DNA of 55,335 bases. It comes from an uncultured Opitutales bacterium (GTDB taxonomy: Bacteria; Verrucomicrobiota; Verrucomicrobiia; Opitutales; Intestinicryptomonadaceae). Positions 14,810 to 23,500 of this stretch are shown piece after piece; within the stretch, counting starts at the first letter, position 1; each line of letters opens with the position of its first letter. The position numbers and the translations under genes are program-made. The notes below the pieces were generated by a model. The model was not told the DNA's origin. It ran no database searches and saw only the letters and a program-made list of their open reading frames with translations. The stretch lies in NCBI GenBank assembly GCA_944389885.1, contig CALXNZ010000017.1, positions 1-55,335 of the forward strand, read 5' to 3'.

Positions 14810-15391
14810 ATGCTTTTAAAATTTACAGTCAAAGCGGCAAAAGGCGCTCAGGTAGAGCAGATTGAAGCTCTGCAGAAAAAGCTTTCGGACGCTAAGGGTC
14901 TCAATACGGCCGTCGGCAAAGCTTTTGAAAAGACTTTGCGCACGCATTTCCGCTTCCTTGACAGGCGTCCGAATAAGCGCGGCTGGAAGAAGAGCCACTT
15001 TTGGCAAAAGATAGCATCGGACACGGTATTTGCTGGAGCCGATGAAAGCAAGGCGGTTGTAGCGATAGGCAACTCGTCTGGAAGCAAATTCGCCGCAAAA
15101 GTATTCGGCGCGAGGATTCGCCCCAAGTCCGGAAAAAAATTTTTGGCGATTCCAGCGATAGAGGCGCGATACGGGATAAGCCCGTCGAGCCTCGATAAAA
15201 ACGAGCTTCAATTCCGCCGGACTCGCAAAGGAGGATTGCTCGGACAAATCCGAGCCGACGGGACAATGCAGGTGCATTATTGGCTCGTCCGCAAGGCCGA
15301 CACGCCGCGCGATCCGCAAGCGTTGCCGAAAAAGGAGACGGTTTTATCCGCCGCAAAAAAAACTATTTCTTTATACATTAAAACAAAATGA
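14810..15391 (+). CDS. Virion morphogenesis / tail completion protein (Mu gpG-like)
   Basis: A 193-residue basic protein. A helical N-terminus (EQIEALQKKLSDAKGLNTAV), then RPNKRGWKKSHFWQKIA and a strand-rich half with KVFGARIRPKSGKKFLAIP, match the phage virion morphogenesis family. In Mu-like phages this protein joins head and tail. A 109-base gap without a frame separates it from the gene before. Its last four bases overlap the next start. Confidence 0.65.
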   Translation: MLLKFTVKAAKGAQVEQIEALQKKLSDAKGLNTAVGKAFEKTLRTHFRFLDRRPNKRGWKKSHFWQKIASDTVFAGADESKAVVAIGNSSGSKFAAKVFGARIRPKSGKKFLAIPAIEARYGISPSSLDKNELQFRRTRKGGLLGQIRADGTMQVHYWLVRKADTPRDPQALPKKETVLSAAKKTISLYIKTK

Positions 15392-15816
15392 GCACATCAA
15401 AACTTTATCAATTTCAAGAGTGGCTTGAAAACAAGGTTTCGGCGGCCTTGCCGGAAGATGTGGAGGTTCTTTGCCGGCGCAAGGGCAATGTGGAAAACGA
15501 CGTTCAAAACGCGCTTTCAACGCTTGGCATTGCGGTTGTAATAGAGCCGCCTCTGCCGCTTGCATGGTCTAAAACTTATCTATTAAAGGCAGAGACCGTC
15601 GAAAGCGAAATACATATTTTGGAAAATGTGCTTCTGCAGACAACTCAGGAAACCGCGTACAGCTTGCTTGAAACTCTGGCAAAGGCCCTGCATGAGGAAC
15701 GCTGCGACGAGCTTGGCGGATCCGTAATAACGCTGGGAAACGTGCGCGACGAATCACCTGCAGACGAACCAATAATCCACTTTGTCTTGCCGTTAACCAA
15801 CGCGCTAAACCTTTAA
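15388..15816 (+). CDS. Tail terminator-like protein
   Basis: A 142-residue protein with an N-terminal helix, FQEWLENKVSAALPEDVEVL, then strands (GIAVVIEPPLPLA; IHILENVLLQTT) and a C-terminal strand. This is the alpha/beta layout of tail terminator and completion proteins. It lies between the completion protein and the tail tube, the usual place. The family match is not certain. Confidence 0.5.
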   Translation: MSTSKLYQFQEWLENKVSAALPEDVEVLCRRKGNVENDVQNALSTLGIAVVIEPPLPLAWSKTYLLKAETVESEIHILENVLLQTTQETAYSLLETLAKALHEERCDELGGSVITLGNVRDESPADEPIIHFVLPLTNALNL

Positions 15817-15842
15817 TTTTAAAACTCAAACAAAGGCAATAA

Positions 15843-16865
15843 ATGAAGCAATATCCGATAGAAGACATAAAGGCGCCGGCGTATCTGTTTGTCGGCGGAA
15901 GCGTCCTTTTTATCAAGGACAACATAAAGGTGCAGAAAACTTCGACGCGCTTGGACGTCGCGACCTCGCACGCGATAAAGGCGGGCGACATCATCACGGA
16001 CCAGGCGATAACAATCAAGGGCTCGCCGGTGGCATTTAGCAACACGGACGCGCTTTTCAAGGAGCTAAAGCTCGTGAAGGGCGCGCGAATCCCGAAGATT
16101 GAAAGCTTTTATATTGTCGCGCGTATCGCCTCCGACAAGTGGATAAAGTGGACATTCCTGCCGGCAATCCACGACACGATAGGCTCGATTACCTTCGGCG
16201 CGAACTTGCCGCTTGGCGAGCACGGCTGGACGGTGTATCCCGATCCGCTCAATCCGACAGCTCCAATGGTGACGAGCACGGAGCTCGAAGAGGCGCCGAC
16301 GATTCCGAGCATGGCGGATGCAGGCAAGTTCATGCTGCGCTGTTTGGGCATATATGGTGAAAGCGCTTCAGCAATAGACTTCGATACCGACGGTGCAAGC
16401 ATTGAAATATCGCTATCGACCGAAGACGCCACAAACGACCGTCTCATCAAGTATGGCAAGAACCTGACCGACATATCGGTATCGGCAAAGTTCAAGCCGC
16501 GCAACATCACTTACGAAGACTGGCAGGCTCTGACCGGCATTTTAACGACCGACACCCTCGGTGAATTTAAGGGCGTGGGATCGTTGCCGGATCTGGTATT
16601 GCGGGGCGCAAAAAGTGGCGATTTCCAATTTACGCTAAAGTCGGCGCGCTGCACCGACCCCGGAGCCACGTTCAGCCCGTCGGAACCCATGATGGACGAG
16701 CTTACTTTTGAGGCCATGGGCGACAATTTGGGCGACAACAAGCTAACCATTGATACGGCGTCGGCGGATTTTCAGTTTGAGTCGGAGGCAAGCCAGGCGT
16801 CAACCCAAAGCTCGGAGCCCGAAGGGGACGACGGGCTTGACGACGAAATCGGAGCCGGAATGTAA
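15843..16865 (+). CDS. Major tail (tube) protein
   Basis: A 340-residue protein rich in beta strands. The last 40 residues are acidic and Ser-rich (SEPEGDDGLDDEIGAGM), probably disordered. The absence of a sheath gene and its position before the chaperones and tape measure make it the best tail tube candidate. Its last codon overlaps the next start (TAATG). No motif was recognised with confidence. Confidence 0.55.
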   Translation: MKQYPIEDIKAPAYLFVGGSVLFIKDNIKVQKTSTRLDVATSHAIKAGDIITDQAITIKGSPVAFSNTDALFKELKLVKGARIPKIESFYIVARIASDKWIKWTFLPAIHDTIGSITFGANLPLGEHGWTVYPDPLNPTAPMVTSTELEEAPTIPSMADAGKFMLRCLGIYGESASAIDFDTDGASIEISLSTEDATNDRLIKYGKNLTDISVSAKFKPRNITYEDWQALTGILTTDTLGEFKGVGSLPDLVLRGAKSGDFQFTLKSARCTDPGATFSPSEPMMDELTFEAMGDNLGDNKLTIDTASADFQFESEASQASTQSSEPEGDDGLDDEIGAGM

Positions 16866-17374
16866 TGTATCTTAAAATCGGCAACTATGTGATCTGCGAT
16901 TCGGAGACCGATGGCGTTACAAAAATGCTGACGGCTCCGACGCCAACGCTGACGAAAGAGAGCGATACCATACAGCCGCTGGGGTCGACTAATCCAATAC
17001 ATATACAACGCAAGGGAGTCTCCCGTGAGATTGTAATCAATGTATTGAGAGAGTTTGACTTTTATCGCGAGGCGGAAGTTTGGGTTGTGGAGCACATGTC
17101 CGCAATGGAACAGTTGCGCGAGTATGGAGATCTTGACTTTGAATCAATGCTCGGCGTGTCGTATTTATACGGAACGGCGGCGTTGAAGAACGTCGATGTT
17201 GTAAGTGCAACGGGCGTCAGCGTTGAAATACAATACAAGTTTAAAGCGGGTCGCGCGATAACATTTTATCTGCCTTTGATAAGTGTCGGGGGCGTCGAAT
17301 ACATACCGTTAATTGGTGATTCAAGCTCATCGCTTATTGCTCCGCTTATACGTGTTTCGAAGGGATCTAAATAA
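16865..17374 (+). CDS. Hypothetical tail protein
   Basis: A 169-residue protein, strand-rich, without hydrophobic segments. FDFYREAEVWVVEHMSAMEQ suggests one amphipathic helix. It overlaps both neighbours by TAATG junctions, so it belongs to the tail operon and is co-translated with them. I recognise no family. Confidence 0.55.
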   Translation: MYLKIGNYVICDSETDGVTKMLTAPTPTLTKESDTIQPLGSTNPIHIQRKGVSREIVINVLREFDFYREAEVWVVEHMSAMEQLREYGDLDFESMLGVSYLYGTAALKNVDVVSATGVSVEIQYKFKAGRAITFYLPLISVGGVEYIPLIGDSSSSLIAPLIRVSKGSK

Positions 17375-17826
17375 TGAGTAATGAAATGAACTATGAAACG
17401 CGCCCGGTTAATGAGATGTCGACCGTAAGCGCAAGTAATACGCGCAAGATTTTGTCGGGCGACGGTCCTATCTTGCTACAAGATATTTTGACACACATAA
17501 ATAATGAGCCGATTTCGCGCATTGAAGCTTTAGAAGATATTTCTCAGCAAAGCGAAGAGTCGATTGGAAAGATCGAAGATGATGTCGATAAGCTCTTGGC
17601 TAAGACCGAAGAAATCTCAACGGAACTCACCTCGTTAACGAATGGCATTTTGAATATAGCAGTGGGCTCTATGGCATTTAACGCTATAAAGTTTTTGTTA
17701 ATTAAAAACGGCTCCGTTTCGGACGAATACGGCTACTTAATAATGAAGAAATCCGACGACGGGAATTTGAAATTTTCGGCCTTAACGCAGGCTGAATATG
17801 ATGAAATCTTTGGTGAGGAAAGTTGA
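17374..17826 (+). CDS. Hypothetical coiled-coil tail protein
   Basis: A 150-residue protein. Residues 45-95 form a coiled coil (IEALEDISQQSEESIGKIED and DVDKLLAKTEEISTELTSL). The C-terminal part is strand-like with charged residues. It is less GC-rich than the head genes, marking the start of the AT-rich island that continues into the secreted cassette. Possibly a tail fibre or trimerisation element; no family recognised. Confidence 0.5.
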   Translation: MSNEMNYETRPVNEMSTVSASNTRKILSGDGPILLQDILTHINNEPISRIEALEDISQQSEESIGKIEDDVDKLLAKTEEISTELTSLTNGILNIAVGSMAFNAIKFLLIKNGSVSDEYGYLIMKKSDDGNLKFSALTQAEYDEIFGEES

Positions 17827-17833
17827 GGAAATA

Positions 17834-18706
17834 ATGAGAATCTTATTTTTAATGATAATGGTTGTGGCGTCAATTTCACAGGGAGCCGACACTGTAATGA
17901 GCGATTCCGAAGGCAATATTGTTGAGCCTGCAAAATCGGTTTTTTTCAAAAAAAATATACAAAGTTTTAGGCAAGACGTGCGCATATTTGTAGATACATC
18001 TCCATCACCCGCAAGTGATTCTATGACATCTGCAAACTACTCTCGTAGTAATCCGTTCTATTATAAGGAAAACGGAAGTACAACCCGCACTGTAAACTCG
18101 TCTGGGATAACAATGGCCACGTTCAGTGACTATTATCAATATTACGACATGTGCTGGTGGAGTGACGGTGAAATCAAGGGAATAGACAAATGGGGAAACC
18201 TTATATATTTCACATCAACAATAGGGCTCAATTTTTCCGAGGTAAAGGCTCTGCATCCGGAGATTACAGATGAGGCGCCCACGATATATTATTGGTCGAC
18301 CTATTACAACTCCACCGGTGGATGTTGGGGAACCAAGAGGCAACTTACTGATTTTACCAGATCGATTGGTTTTTTTAATTCTGCCTACCGTGTAATGGGA
18401 ATTTGGATATATCCGAACTACGATTCTACTCAAGGGCGCGCAGTGCCTGTTTATAAGGGTGCCGGAGTTTTGGATACGACAAATTTTCCAAAAAAGGGGC
18501 TCGGCAACAATTCGAATGAAGCGAACACAAAGGCCGGCTATAGATGGGTTATTTGGGGAGAATACGTCCGAGAGGTATTTTTGAACGAAGAAAACACGAT
18601 ACTTGTTTGGCGGCAGACTACAAACAAGGGCGAGATGGGCAATGGTAATAAATTATGGCGGCCGGTTAGACTTGAACCATATGGTGAATTTAAGGAGGTT
18701 GAATGA
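17834..18706 (+). CDS. Secreted protein in the tail operon, first of three
   Basis: A 290-residue protein from ATG 17834, chosen because TGAGGAAATA lies just before it and because the first 20 residues (MRILFLMIMVVASISQGADT) form a clean signal peptide with cleavage near QGA-DT. The upstream reading to 17798 gives a non-secretory start. The mature protein is rich in Tyr, Trp, Ser and Asn, suggesting a beta-rich extracellular or carbohydrate-facing fold. I recognise no family. A signal peptide is unusual for a virion protein. It overlaps the next gene by four bases. Confidence 0.6.
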   Translation: MRILFLMIMVVASISQGADTVMSDSEGNIVEPAKSVFFKKNIQSFRQDVRIFVDTSPSPASDSMTSANYSRSNPFYYKENGSTTRTVNSSGITMATFSDYYQYYDMCWWSDGEIKGIDKWGNLIYFTSTIGLNFSEVKALHPEITDEAPTIYYWSTYYNSTGGCWGTKRQLTDFTRSIGFFNSAYRVMGIWIYPNYDSTQGRAVPVYKGAGVLDTTNFPKKGLGNNSNEANTKAGYRWVIWGEYVREVFLNEENTILVWRQTTNKGEMGNGNKLWRPVRLEPYGEFKEVE

Positions 18707-18996
18707 AAAAATTAGTATCAATTATTACGATAGCGGTGAGTGCGACGCTTTCAATCGCCGACGATTACTCAGATTTAATTCGGTTGAAGGAATTGTCCGA
18801 TATGGCGCAGAGCGAATCTGAGAGGTATATAGATCTTAGTTTCCAAAAAGTTTTGAACACGTCTCCGGATATATTTATTCGGGCGGCTACATCGGATCCA
18901 AATACATATATGTGGTATCTTTGGAAGGAATTTTCTGAAAGCGACGGTTTTAAAAAACTCGAAGCATTTCAAACCATAGAACAACTAAATAAATAA
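18703..18996 (+). CDS. Small secreted protein in the tail operon, second of three
   Basis: A 97-residue protein with an ATGA overlap to the gene before. The first 20 residues (MKKLVSIITIAVSATLSIAD) are a typical signal peptide. The mature 75 residues are charged and helical (LIRLKELSDMAQSESERYID; WYLWKEFSESDGFKK). No family recognised. The tight coupling indicates that it works with the larger secreted protein. Confidence 0.55.
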   Translation: MKKLVSIITIAVSATLSIADDYSDLIRLKELSDMAQSESERYIDLSFQKVLNTSPDIFIRAATSDPNTYMWYLWKEFSESDGFKKLEAFQTIEQLNK

Positions 18997-18998
18997 AC

Positions 18999-19718
18999 AT
19001 GAAAAAAATAATTATAACAATAATCGCGTGTGCGTTCGGCGTATGCGCTTTTGCAAAAACTCAAAGCGAACTCGTATCGGAATACAGTGCTATTACGGCA
19101 AATGATGAGAGGACGCTAATAGACGCGCAACGGAAGTTTACTGCGGACAACAAAGCGGATTTACTAAATCTGTTTAATTCGTGGAAGGCTACCGATGATG
19201 CCAAACTGAGTTTTGATGAAGTCATAGAAAAGTATAAATCTGACGCTGACGCCTATAAACAGGCATACGCATTGCGTATAATTTTTGCCCGCATGTATGA
19301 TTTGTATTATAGCGAAATGGAAGCTTCGGACTTAGTTTTGTGCCGGCTAAAGTCTGGTTATTTAAAGAACACAAAGTCGCAGAGTTGGTATGACGGCATA
19401 AAGTCTGCGGGTTTTGTTGTCGAGAACGTCAAATTAGACGCAGGAGAGCGTTTTATATTGGCGCACCAGTTTGGCGATAAGGAGTACTTATTGAACATAC
19501 CTGCCTCCGAAGGCATGTTGTCTCCGACGGTGTATCTTGCGTTCATTCTGCCGGAACTGGTGCGAATGGAAGATGTAAGCGCTGCAAAGGAGAAATGTAA
19601 TGAAATAGAGAACCTTCTCATCGAGCGCGGGCAGCTTGGGGCTGAACTTACGAGAGTTCAAGCTGTTTCAAAAGCTCTTACGGCCCGATTGGTCGATGCA
19701 AAAATTCTGGGGAAGTAA
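18999..19718 (+). CDS. Secreted helical protein in the tail operon, third of three
   Basis: A 239-residue protein two bases after the previous stop. The N-terminus MKKIIITIIACAFGVCAFAK is a signal peptide. The mature part is mostly helical and moderately charged (YKSDADAYKQAYALRIIFAR; LGAELTRVQAVSKALTARL). No family recognised. With the two genes before it, it forms a contiguous exported cassette inserted between the tail tube and tail chaperone genes. Confidence 0.55.
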   Translation: MKKIIITIIACAFGVCAFAKTQSELVSEYSAITANDERTLIDAQRKFTADNKADLLNLFNSWKATDDAKLSFDEVIEKYKSDADAYKQAYALRIIFARMYDLYYSEMEASDLVLCRLKSGYLKNTKSQSWYDGIKSAGFVVENVKLDAGERFILAHQFGDKEYLLNIPASEGMLSPTVYLAFILPELVRMEDVSAAKEKCNEIENLLIERGQLGAELTRVQAVSKALTARLVDAKILGK

Positions 19719-19729
19719 ACGAACTAACT

Positions 19730-19757
19730 TTGCAGGCGGATTGAAAACCGCCTGCAA
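19730..19757 (+). other. Strong intercistronic hairpin before the tail chaperone
   Basis: TTGCAGGCGG at 19730-19739 pairs perfectly with CCGCCTGCAA at 19748-19757 (10 bp, 8-base loop). The ribosome site GAGGA follows directly. There is no T-run, so this looks like a processing or stability element separating the secreted cassette from the chaperone genes. Confidence 0.55.
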
Positions 19758-19769
19758 GAGGATTTTATT

Positions 19770-20141
19770 ATGGATGCTGAAAACAATATGGCGGTTCTCC
19801 TCGGCTATGAGGAAGTGGAATTGACGCGGGAAGTCAACGGCAAAAAGTCTGTGAAGGTAAAATGCCTGCCCGTTCGAAAGCTCGCCGAATACGCGGCGCT
19901 CTTTACGCTTGAGCCCGAGCTTATCGGGCTTTGCACCGATTTGAGCCCGGAGGAAATTGACATGCTTCTTGCCGACGATTCCGGCAAGCTATTCAACAAG
20001 GCGCACGATTTAAACTACGGCCCTTTTTCGGCGTGGCTGAAACGGAAGGCGGAAGCCGCGAAACTGCAAGCCCAAATTTACGGGAAAAGCCTTCCGAAGA
20101 ACGAGTCGAAGACCAGTGGAGAGCCGCCTGCAAAAATGTAG
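19770..20141 (+). CDS. Tail assembly chaperone (G-like), upstream frame
   Basis: A 123-residue protein. It has the size, charge and place (immediately before the tape measure) of the G chaperone of long-tailed phages, which coats the tape measure during tail assembly. NNMAVLLGYEEVELTREVNG starts a strand-rich half; the C-terminal helix is FSAWLKRKAEAAKLQAQIYG. A -1 slippery heptamer lies in frame at 20021-20027, and a second open frame (-1) overlaps the last 109 bases. Ribosome site GAGGA precedes the ATG. Confidence 0.7.
   Translation: MDAENNMAVLLGYEEVELTREVNGKKSVKVKCLPVRKLAEYAALFTLEPELIGLCTDLSPEEIDMLLADDSGKLFNKAHDLNYGPFSAWLKRKAEAAKLQAQIYGKSLPKNESKTSGEPPAKM
20021..20027 (+). other. Predicted -1 programmed frameshift site C_CCT_TTT
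   Basis: The heptamer CCCTTTT is read in the chaperone frame as C CCT TTT, exactly the X_XXY_YYZ pattern. Slipping back one base leads into the frame ending at 20338 and gives a fusion of about 189 residues. In lambda-like and many other long-tailed phages the G and G-T chaperones are made this way. A weaker alternative slip, A_AAA_ATG, sits at 20132-20138 just before the zero-frame stop. Confidence 0.6.
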
Positions 20142-20338
20142 CGTGGCTTGTGGCAAACACGGGGCTTACTTGGGACGACGTAATCGACATGCCTCCGCTG
20201 AGGCTTAAGTTCGTCGCCAATGCCGTAAAGCGCCGCAGAGCCTTTGACACCTTGTCGATTTTCGACGCGCAGGCCGCCCTCATAGACGAAAAATCCCTCA
20301 ACCGGATTAACCGCGAATTGAGGGACGCTCAAAAGTAA
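20033..20338 (+). CDS. Tail assembly chaperone T-like domain, read by -1 frameshift
   Basis: The frame is -1 relative to the G-like gene and ends just before the tape measure region. The part after 20,120 (NVAWLVANTGLTWDDVIDMP and RLKFVANAVKRRRAFDTLS) is helical, as in T domains. No convincing ribosome site precedes the GTG at 20033, so it is more likely made as a G-T fusion through the slippery site than as a separate protein. Confidence 0.6.
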   Translation: MAETEGGSRETASPNLREKPSEERVEDQWRAACKNVAWLVANTGLTWDDVIDMPPLRLKFVANAVKRRRAFDTLSIFDAQAALIDEKSLNRINRELRDAQK

Positions 20339-20349
20339 AAGAGAAGTTT

Positions 20350-20505
20350 CTATTCGGATGGAGGAACAAAAACATCAAAGACAGTACACTTGGCATGTTT
20401 GAAAATATAATTCAACAGGCACAAAAAGAATATGAACCCCGCCGTTATAAACAGCCAAAGTATAATGCAAAATATTTGTGACAAAATTGTGGGTTCTTCG
20501 ATCAT
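20350..20505 (-). CDS. 51-residue membrane protein antisense to the late operon
   Basis: On the minus strand an ATG at 20505, with AAAGGAA just upstream, opens 51 codons ending at TAG 20352-20350. The product begins MIEEPTILSQIFCIILWLFI and continues with a hydrophobic TAGFIFFLCLLNYIF, one long membrane segment, then a short polar tail ending VFVPPSE. A possible promoter (TTGATT, 16 bases, GATAAT) lies upstream. Opposite orientation in the late operon, with its own promoter, is typical of a lysogeny-expressed moron gene such as a superinfection-exclusion protein; that role is inference. Confidence 0.55.
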   Translation of the reverse strand: MIEEPTILSQIFCIILWLFITAGFIFFLCLLNYIFKHAKCTVFDVFVPPSE

Positions 20506-20527
20506 TTCCTTTTCTTTTAACAATTAA

Positions 20528-20555
20528 ATTATCGCACAAAAGTTTCACAAATCAA
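20528..20555 (-). promoter_or_regulatory. Putative promoter of the antisense membrane gene
   Basis: Read on the minus strand: TTGATT (20555-20550), 16-base spacer, GATAAT (20533-20528), then AAAGGAA and the ATG at 20505. The elements differ from consensus by two and one bases. Confidence 0.4.
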
Positions 20556-20573
20556 TAAAAATCGGACAAAATA

Positions 20574-23500
20574 ATGGCGGACGAAAAATTTAATATAGAA
20601 GTCGCGGTAAATGCCCAACTTGAATCTCTCAATAAAATCCAAAACGCCATTGGCGATTTAAACCAAAAGTTAAATGGTCTTTCTGAAAGAGCTTCAGATG
20701 TAAACAAGGTTTGGTCGGGCGCCATGTATAACATTGGCGCGAAGATGTCCGACCTTGCACTGAAGTTTCCGAGTTTTGCGACTGCTGCAATACAAGCTTT
20801 CGGGCAACAAGAGGCGGCGGTGCAAAAGCTGGCGGCGGCGATAAGGTCGCAGGGCGGAAACGTGTCAGAAGTTTTGCCGATAATGTCTTCGTTTGCCTCT
20901 GAGATGCAGCGCATAACAACCTACGGCGACGAGCAAGTGCTTGCAATGCAGTCTATGGCGACGGCAATGGGGGTATCGGCGGATCAAATGAACCTGTGCA
21001 TTCAAGGCGCCATCGGCTTGACTAATGTCTATGGCATAGGCCTTAACGAAGCCGTCCGGGCTGCGGCGGCAGTTGTTCAGGGCAAAACTGAAAAGCTAAA
21101 CGAATTAATACCGGCGCTTTCAAAGTGCAAATCTGAGACGGAAAAATATGCGCTTGCGGAAAAGGCGATGAAAGACGGCTTTGCACAGGCAAAGGCAGAG
21201 GCGGAAACTACGGCCGGCAAGCTCAAACAGGCGGCCAACGCGTGGGGAGATTTAGCGGAAGTTGCTGGAGGCACATTCGCGCCGGTGGCTGTCGATGTTG
21301 CAAACGCCCTGAAATTTATTTGCGAACAGCTTTCAAAAAACAGCGAAATTACCCAAATATTTATAGGCGGATTATCATCGCTTGCGGTTGGATTTGCGTT
21401 CAGCAAGATAGGCGGGCTTGCGAGCGTGGCGGCGCTATTTAAAATGGTGGCGTCCGGAATGTCGGTTGCGAAGGCGGCGTCAGACGGCTTAAATGCATCT
21501 TTGAGAGCCAATCCTCTCGGCATCGCAGTAACGGCGGTTTCCGCGTTCGGAATGGTTGTGGCGCACTTGCACTCAAAAGAGAAAGAGAGATACGAGCAAA
21601 ATATCGAGCAGTCGCGCGAGTACCGCGACGGCATAGATGCGGAAATTAACGCAATGAAACAGTGGGGTATTTCAGCCGAGAACAACAAAAAACGGACGGC
21701 GGAAGTCGCGGCCGAAATCGCCAAATTAAAAGCCGAGCAAGCCGAATACGAGCGTGCAAACATAAGGAGCGTAAACACCGGCTCTATGGGCGGAATAGCC
21801 GTATATATAGATCCTGCCGCAAGAGCGCAGCTCGACAATTACCGCGCGAAAATAGAAAAACTTGAAGAACGCCAAAAGGCGGCGGCAAATGCGAAAGAAC
21901 TGGATGCTCTCGCGGCGAAGCGGCACGCCGAAGTAGTAAAGGCCGCCAACGAAATACTCGCTAAGAGTGCGAAGGAAATGAGGGCTGCTAAGTCGGCGAC
22001 AGAGGCTTTGAATGTCACGAGGGAAAAATACGCTTCAACCGAGAAGGAAATTGCCGAGCTTGATAAAGCTCTTAAAAGCGGAAATGTAGCGGACTCTCAG
22101 CGTATTGCAACGGCGGAACGGCTAAGCCAGGCGCGAAAGGAATTACTAGAGCTTGGAAAGAAAGAAATAGAACAGCAACTTGCCATTGCGTCGTCACAAT
22201 ACGACGTCCGAAAAACGGCCGAACTTAAGAAGCAAAACGAGCTTGAATTGCAGCTTGCCGGAGCGCGCCTGCGCGGCGATAAAGATAACGCTAAATCTTT
22301 GGAAAACAATCTTGCCGATGTGAAATTGCAGCAAAAGCGCTTGGATTTAATAAGTTCGTATGTATCCGCGCGGAATGGCGAAATTAAGACTTCCGACGAT
22401 TTAAAGCAGACTCAATCGGATGCAGCGCGCTACGCCAACGCGATTCTGGAATCTGAAAAAGAAAGGGCGGAAACCGAGAAGTGGCTGGCGGCGGAAGTTG
22501 AAGGCAATAAGACTGTTCAGCGCGGGCTTGAGATGGACATTTTGCGGGCGAGGGCGTCGGGGAATGAGGAGCTTGCCAAGGAAATCGAGGGCAAACTCAG
22601 GGTTTCGCAGATTGCGTCGGAAATTTTCGAAACCACGCGCAAGGAAGGCATGAGCCGCAAGGAACTCGAATCCTTGATGGAAACTGCCCGGGGACAGGCG
22701 CAGGAACGATACGAGCTTGAAAAATCGGTAAGCGACGAGCTTGAGCGCCAAAATCTTGCCAAAGACGCGCAGTCCAAAATCGAGGATATCTTGCTTGCAA
22801 ACAAAATCGAGCAGCTTAAAGCCGAGGGCAAGATTACCGAGGCGCGCGAACTCGAGCGCGAGCGCGAAATTAAGCGTACGCTTGCGGGCTTAAAGGGAGT
22901 GTCCGCCGAGGACAAGGAAAAGCTTGCCAATACCATGCGGCAGACAAATTCGTATCGCGCCAAACAAGAAACATCGCGCAAAGAAAGCGCTCCCGGGGCA
23001 ACTACAAAAAATTACGGCGGATCTAAAGGGAGTTCTAATACAATCGGGGAATCCAGTTCGGATATGCTAAGTTCCGGAGGGACGAGCAGACAAACCGGTA
23101 GGCCCGCAACCGTGTCAGCAAAGTCGGCCGCCCTGTATGATGAGTGGAAAGCCGCCGGAGGTTCGAAATCGGGGCAAAGCTGGACGGACTTCAGAAAGTC
23201 CCGCAGCGCCGCCGTCGGGAATAAGGAAGCTCAAGCGCAAGCGCAGGGAATCTTGTCTGCTACCGAAAGTACTGCCAAGAATATAGCGTATAGAAATATA
23301 CCGCAAGTGGGTGGTGTTTTAGGTGGTGTTTTGGGATCGATTTCAGAGTCACGAAAGCAACCCTCTTTAAGTAATAATAATAACCAAAAGTTGGCGGCTA
23401 ACCCCGCATTAAACAACAAACTTGAATCCATGCAGGTCGATTCATCAAAAGAAAACTCGAAAGATTCATCGGCTCAGTCATTGGGGGAAATTGCCGCCGT

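Noticed and set aside
20082-20088. GGGAAAA as the slippery heptamer for the tail chaperone
   Set aside because: Its register in the chaperone frame is GGG AAA A, not X_XXY_YYZ, so tandem slippage by -1 does not fit; CCCTTTT at 20021 is in the correct register.
20395-20481. 28-codon plus-strand frame before the tape measure
   Set aside because: Weak start context, and it lies opposite the better-supported minus-strand membrane gene with a clear ribosome site.
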